64,000 nucleotides of DNA from Agarophyton chilense (Eukaryota; Rhodophyta; Florideophyceae; Gracilariales; Gracilariaceae): contig JARGXX010000095.1 of assembly GCA_030374765.1 (NCBI GenBank), positions 1,054,001 through 1,118,000 on the forward strand, given 5' to 3'. Within the stretch, counting starts at the first letter, position 1. Each line of letters opens with the position of its first letter. The notes beneath the pieces were generated by a model, which was not told the origin of the DNA, did no database searches, and saw only the letters and a list, made by a program, of their open reading frames with translations. This document shows positions 63,984 through 64,000 of the stretch, piece after piece. Both the position numbers and the translations under genes were made by a program.

Positions 63984-64000
63984 CCTTATTTTGCGAGTTC

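Noticed and set aside
1-64000. CRISPR arrays, rRNA and bacterial operon signals
   Set aside because: No spaced direct repeats of CRISPR type and no rRNA-like conserved blocks. Gene style and spliced genes are eukaryotic.

Overview
This is eukaryotic nuclear DNA. The host genes are compact: most read as one uninterrupted frame, two carry a few very short GT..AG introns, and neighbouring genes sit close together. The gene content is a CBM20 starch-binding protein, a KDPG aldolase, an SppA-type peptidase, an INTS11/CPSF73-type nuclease and a PrsW-like membrane protease. Together with the heavy load of chromovirus-type Ty3/gypsy elements, this is best explained by a red alga of the Chondrus/florideophyte kind. 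That assignment is inference from gene content and style, not from a database match.

Layout. 1-14.6 kb is a graveyard of DNA transposons: a PIF/Harbinger-like DDE relic (1-831), a hAT relic (2.2-4.4 kb), a pogo/Tigger relic (4.9-6.9 kb) and a second DDE_4-type relic (13.0-14.6 kb). Among them are a frameshifted multi-pass membrane protein (8.1-9.6 kb) and a decayed unknown gene (11.3-12.2 kb). 16-26 kb is a host gene island: a copine-like double-C2 protein, a HAD phosphatase, a small possibly secreted protein with a TATA box, a CBM20 protein, a four-exon unknown gene, a PrsW-like protease and two disordered hypothetical proteins. 26-29 kb is mostly empty with a Tc1/mariner relic.

29-50.7 kb is retrotransposon territory. 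Element A (LTR at 30.2-33.1 kb, body to about 38.0 kb) is truncated at its 5' end. Its LTR is split by two further solo LTRs, each with a perfect 5-bp target duplication. Element B (39.8-50.7 kb) is nearly full length: LTR, gag, protease, RT, RNase H, integrase, chromodomain, LTR. Both A and B carry, between the chromodomain and the 3' LTR, a large extra gene on the opposite strand to gag-pol. The two antisense proteins are related to each other and match no family I know; this is the most novel-looking feature of the window. Between A and B lies the 3' part of a multi-exon gene cut by an LTR of family B.

50.7-52 kb has another Tc1/mariner relic. 52-64 kb is a second host gene island: PTRHD1-type peptidyl-tRNA hydrolase tail to tail with KDPG aldolase (3 bp between stop codons), a basic protein with a long array of RRxS phosphosite-like repeats, an EMAPII/Arc1-type tRNA-binding protein, an acyltransferase-like protein lacking the catalytic histidine, a 1,008-residue SppA homologue and an INTS11-like nuclease. 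No rRNA, convincing tRNA or CRISPR was seen.
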